DNA from: Pseudomonadota bacterium
GTDB lineage: Bacteria; Pseudomonadota; Gammaproteobacteria; Burkholderiales; Burkholderiaceae_C
Assembly: GCA_018241895.1 (NCBI GenBank)
Contig: JAFECX010000213.1
Location: 1-57,839 of the forward strand
DNA length: 57,839 nucleotides
Reading direction: 5' to 3'
The translations under genes were made by a program, and so were the position numbers. Each line of letters begins with the position of its first letter. Position 1 is the stretch's first letter. This document shows positions 55,092 through 57,839 of the stretch, one piece after another. The notes under the pieces were generated by a model. That model made no database searches and was not told where the DNA came from. It was given only the letters and a program-made list of their open reading frames with translations.

Positions 55092-56726
55092 CTACTCCTT
55101 GATGTCGACGCCGTAGAAGGTGTGGCGCCCGAAGGGGCTCAGCTTGAAGTCCACCACTTCCTTGCGCACCGGCTTCAACTGCACCGCGTGCGCGATGGTG
55201 AACCAGGGCGCCTGCTCCTTGAAGATCACCTGCGCCTTCTTGTACAGGTCGGTGCGCTCGGCGATGCTGGTCACCACCACCGCCTTGAGCACGAGGTCGT
55301 CGAAGGGCTTGTAGCAGAACTTGGCGACGTTGCTGCCGCCGCTCTTGGCCGAGTCGCAGCCGAGCAGCGTGTGCAGGAAGTTGTCGGGGTCGCCGTTGTC
55401 GCCGGTCCAGCCGAGCATGCCCATCTGGTGCTCGCCGGCCTGCATGCGCTTCCTGTACTCGCCCCACTCGAAGCTCTTGATCTCGGCCTTGATGCCGACC
55501 TTGGCCAGGTCGGCCTGCATCAGCTCGGCGATGCGGCGCGCGTTCGGGTTGTAGGGCCGCTGCACCGGCATCGCCCACAGGTCGGTGGCGAAGCCGTTCG
55601 GGTGGCCGGCCTGCGCGAGCAGCTTCCTGGCCGCCTCGGGGTCGTACGGGTCGTCCTTGACGGCGTCGTTGTACGACCACATCGTCGGCGGGATCGGGTT
55701 CTTGGCGGCGATGCCGGTCGACATGTAGACGGCGTCGATGATGGCCTGCTTGTCGATCGCCATGTTCACGGCCTTGCGCACGCGCACGTCGTCGAAGGGC
55801 TTTCTCTGCGTGTTATAGGCGAGGTAGCCGATGTTCAGGCCCGGCTGCTCGAGCACGGTGATCTTCGGGTCCTTGCGCATCGCGTCCAGGTCGGCCGGGT
55901 TCGGGTACGGCATCACGTGGCACTCGCCCTTTTGCAGCTTGGCCCAGCGCACCGACGCGTCGGGCGTGATCGAGAACACCAGGTCGTCGATCTTGGCCTT
56001 GCCGCCGTAGTACTCGGGGAAGGCCTTGTAGCGGATGAGCGCGTCCTTCTGGTACTGCACGAGGTAGAAGGGGCCGGTGCCGACGGGCTCCTGGTCGATC
56101 TTCTCCGGCGTGCCGGCCTTGAGCATGGCGTCGGCGTACTCCCTGCTCTGCACGCCGGCGTATTCCATCGCCAGATCCGACAGGAACGGCGCCTCGGGCC
56201 GGTTGAGCACGATCTTGACCGTGTACGGGTCCACCTTCTCCACCGACTTCAGCAGCTTGGGCATGCCCATGTCGTTGAAGTACGAGTGGTTCGGGCTCGT
56301 GACCTTGAAGTACGGGTTGTCTTCCTTCCACTGGCGCTCGAACATGAACAGGATGTCGTCGGCGTTCATGTCGCGCGTCGGCTTGAAGTTCTTGTTCGAC
56401 TGCCACTTGACGCCCTTGCGCAGGTGGAAGGTGTAGGTCAGGCCGTCGGGCGAGATCTCCCACTTCTCGGCCAGGCCCGGCACCACGCTCGTGCCGCCGC
56501 GCTCGAAGTCGACGATGCGGCTGTAGATCTGGCCGCTCGCGTCGAACGAGGTGCCGGTGGTGTTGATGCCGGGATAGAAGTTCTCGGGGCTGCCCTCGGA
56601 GCAGAAGACCAGCGTCTTGGCCGCGGCGGCGCCGGCCGCGGCCAGCAGCGCGGCGGCGGCCAGCGCGCCGAGCACGGGGCGTGCGTGACGGTAGGTCAGG
56701 GGGGACGGACGCAGGTCACGGTGCAT
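55092..56726 (-). CDS. Dipeptide ABC transporter substrate-binding protein (DppA-like)
   Basis: This 544-residue periplasmic protein of solute-binding family 5 has a signal sequence (VLGALAAAALLAAAGAAAAK), then KTLVFCSEGSPENFYPGINTTG, the family block GLAEKWEISPDGLTYTFHLRKGVKWQ, NADDILFMFERQ, EPVGTGPFYLVQYQ and VRKAVNMAIDKQAI. The sequence is close to DppA, including WTGDNGDPDNFLHTLLGC with the family aspartate that contacts the peptide. GAGGAG precedes the ATG. It lies downstream of the transporter ATPase gene on the same strand, so the gene order is permeases, ATPases, then binding protein, with the remainder beyond the window. Confidence 0.95.
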   Translation of the reverse strand: MHRDLRPSPLTYRHARPVLGALAAAALLAAAGAAAAKTLVFCSEGSPENFYPGINTTGTSFDASGQIYSRIVDFERGGTSVVPGLAEKWEISPDGLTYTFHLRKGVKWQSNKNFKPTRDMNADDILFMFERQWKEDNPYFKVTSPNHSYFNDMGMPKLLKSVEKVDPYTVKIVLNRPEAPFLSDLAMEYAGVQSREYADAMLKAGTPEKIDQEPVGTGPFYLVQYQKDALIRYKAFPEYYGGKAKIDDLVFSITPDASVRWAKLQKGECHVMPYPNPADLDAMRKDPKITVLEQPGLNIGYLAYNTQRKPFDDVRVRKAVNMAIDKQAIIDAVYMSTGIAAKNPIPPTMWSYNDAVKDDPYDPEAARKLLAQAGHPNGFATDLWAMPVQRPYNPNARRIAELMQADLAKVGIKAEIKSFEWGEYRKRMQAGEHQMGMLGWTGDNGDPDNFLHTLLGCDSAKSGGSNVAKFCYKPFDDLVLKAVVVTSIAERTDLYKKAQVIFKEQAPWFTIAHAVQLKPVRKEVVDFKLSPFGRHTFYGVDIKE

Positions 56727-56770
56727 GAAAGGCTCCTCGTGGCAGGGGGGGGGCGGAGAGCGCGGTGGTC

Positions 56771-56826
56771 AGGCCGCTCGGGCCGCTCGGGCCGCTCAGG
56801 CCGCTCAGGCCGCTCGGGCCCCTCGG
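56771..56826. repeat. 10-bp tandem repeat spanning the end of the ABC ATPase gene
   Basis: Five to six units of GCCGCTCGGG (two with CAGG) run from the intergenic gap into the last codons of the leftward dppF-like gene; the stop codon (56805-56807) itself is made by a unit carrying CTCAGG. Copy number or sequence change here would alter the C-terminus. A run of nine G at 56745-56753 lies just outside. Confidence 0.85.
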
Positions 56827-57839
56827 TTGGTGGCTTCGGCCGGATCGGCGAACTGCTCGGCAAGATGACAGGATACCTGCCGCCCGGCCAGCGGCCGCAG
56901 CGCGGGGCGTTCGGCGCGGCAGCGCTCGATGGCGAACGGGCAGCGCGTGGCGAAGACGCAGCCCGCGGGTGGATCGAGCGGCGAGGGCAGTTCGCCCTGC
57001 AGCACCACGCGCGGCGGCCGGCGCGCGGCGTCGATCACCGGCGTCGAGGCCAGCAGCGCGCGCGTGTAGGGGTGCAGCGGGCGCTCGAAGATCGGCGCCT
57101 TGGGGCCCTGCTCCATCGTCAGGCCCAGGTACATCACCATCACCTCGTGCGCGATGTGGCGCACCACGCCCAGGTCGTGCGAGATGAACAGATACGCCAG
57201 GCCGAGCTCGTGCTGCAGGTCGGCCAGCAGGTTGAGCACCTGCGCCTGCACCGAGACGTCGAGCGCCGACACCGGCTCGTCGGCCACCAGCAGCGCGGGC
57301 TCGAGCATCAGCGCGCGCGCGATGGCGATGCGCTGGCGCTGGCCGCCGCTGAACATGTGCGGATAGCGCGCGTAGTGCTCGGGGCGCAGGCCGACCCTGG
57401 CCAGCATGGCGCGGCCGCGCTCCTCGCGCTCGGCGCGCGTGAGGCGGGTGTTGATCTCGAGCGGCGCCTCGAGCGCGGCGCCGATCCTCTTGCGCGGGTT
57501 GAGCGAACCGTAGGGGTTCTGGAAGACGAGCTGCACGGCGCGGCGCAGCGCGCGCCGCTCGGCGGCGCCGGCCTGGACCGCGTCGACGCCGGCCAGGCGC
57601 AGCGTGCCCGCTGCCGGCCGCTCGATCAGCGTCACCATGCGCGCCAGCGTGGACTTGCCGCAGCCCGATTCGCCCACCACCGCCAGCGTGCGCCCCGGCG
57701 CGACGGCGAACGACACGCCGCCCACCGCGTGCAGCGCGGCCGGCGCGCGCCACAGGCCGCGCTTGATGCGGTAGGTCTGCACCAGCCCCGCGGCCTCGAC
57801 GACCGCGCCGCTGCCCGCGGCCGCCGCCGCGCCGCTGCC
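56805..57839 (-). CDS. Dipeptide ABC transporter ATP-binding protein (DppF-like), 5' end outside window
   Basis: At least 344 residues are visible, and the frame continues past the right edge (VVEAAGLVQTYRIKRG precedes the internal GTG at 57782), so the true start is outside. The ATPase has Walker A VVGESGCGKSTLARMV, Q-loop VFQNPYGSLNPRKRI, signature MFSGGQRQRIAIARAL, Walker B LLVADEPVSALDVS and H-loop FISHDLGVV. The oligopeptide-type C-terminal domain (PLHPYTRALLAS, GCVFATRCPFAIERC) follows. It energises di/oligopeptide import with the binding protein encoded downstream. The last residues (NRGARAA) fall in a tandem repeat. Confidence 0.94.
   Translation of the reverse strand, partial: GSGAAAAAGSGAVVEAAGLVQTYRIKRGLWRAPAALHAVGGVSFAVAPGRTLAVVGESGCGKSTLARMVTLIERPAAGTLRLAGVDAVQAGAAERRALRRAVQLVFQNPYGSLNPRKRIGAALEAPLEINTRLTRAEREERGRAMLARVGLRPEHYARYPHMFSGGQRQRIAIARALMLEPALLVADEPVSALDVSVQAQVLNLLADLQHELGLAYLFISHDLGVVRHIAHEVMVMYLGLTMEQGPKAPIFERPLHPYTRALLASTPVIDAARRPPRVVLQGELPSPLDPPAGCVFATRCPFAIERCRAERPALRPLAGRQVSCHLAEQFADPAEATNRGARAA

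Overview
This window is a very GC-rich stretch (roughly 70% by eye) of what looks like a betaproteobacterial chromosome, most likely order Burkholderiales. The reasons are the assimilatory sulfur operon order (TSUP permease, cysI, DUF934, cysH, cysD, cysN, ferredoxin-NADP reductase, cobA), the imuA-imuB pair, the rubrerythrin / Fe-S / DUF3501 trio, a small Tat-exported HiPIP, and the family types throughout. I see no transposase, integrase, phage gene, rRNA or CRISPR array. One tRNA, tRNA-Ala(CGC), is present. The window edges cut a dipeptide ABC transporter ATPase on the right and an intergenic minisatellite on the left.

Layout. 0-5 kb: L-asparaginase II, a DUF429 protein, a DUF3297 protein, a GNAT acetyltransferase, and a MarR regulator with a co-transcribed membrane protein and a clear operator. 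5-9 kb: tRNA-Ala with terminator, an esterase, and the rubrerythrin / CCG-domain Fe-S protein / DUF3501 cluster. 9-16 kb: a glycine-rich exported protein of unknown family, a methyltransferase, ahpC-ahpF behind an OxyR-like site, a four-helix membrane protein and an HSL-type esterase. 16-25 kb: LexA-controlled imuA-imuB, gentisate 1,2-dioxygenase, a macrodomain protein, a peptidoglycan-binding / zinc-peptidase-like protein, a DUF1015 protein and TrpS. 25-33.3 kb: a tightly overlapping sulfate assimilation operon running from APS synthesis to sulfide, with the siroheme enzyme included. 33.5-45 kb: a GT39-like glycosyltransferase, then a long operon of PepSY protein, COG4705-type membrane protein, DedA protein, RND tripartite efflux pump and its two-component system. 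45-49.5 kb: a leftward operon of a ThDP enzyme, a zinc alcohol dehydrogenase, an NTF2-like protein and a luciferase-like oxidoreductase, probably an undescribed catabolic route. 49.5-57.8 kb: purN, rsmB-like, HiPIP, NUDIX, fumarylpyruvate-hydrolase-like and maleylpyruvate-isomerase-like genes, a YfiH/PNP protein and dipeptide transporter parts.

How parts fit together. CysDN, CysH (an Fe-S APS reductase type), CysI, CobA and the reductase give a complete sulfate-to-sulfide route. The gentisate ring-cleavage enzyme at 19 kb and the isomerase and hydrolase at 53-54 kb would complete gentisate degradation, but they are split by about 33 kb. AhpCF and the rubrerythrin cluster both point to peroxide defence.

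The most unusual whole-window signal is that many gene borders carry a private short tandem repeat of a different unit (5, 8, 9, 10, 13, 26 and 31 bp), sometimes running into coding sequence (ImuA AGHH repeats, DppF end). Several genes also have a -10-like hexamer only 6-10 nt before the start codon, suggesting leaderless or near-leaderless mRNAs.
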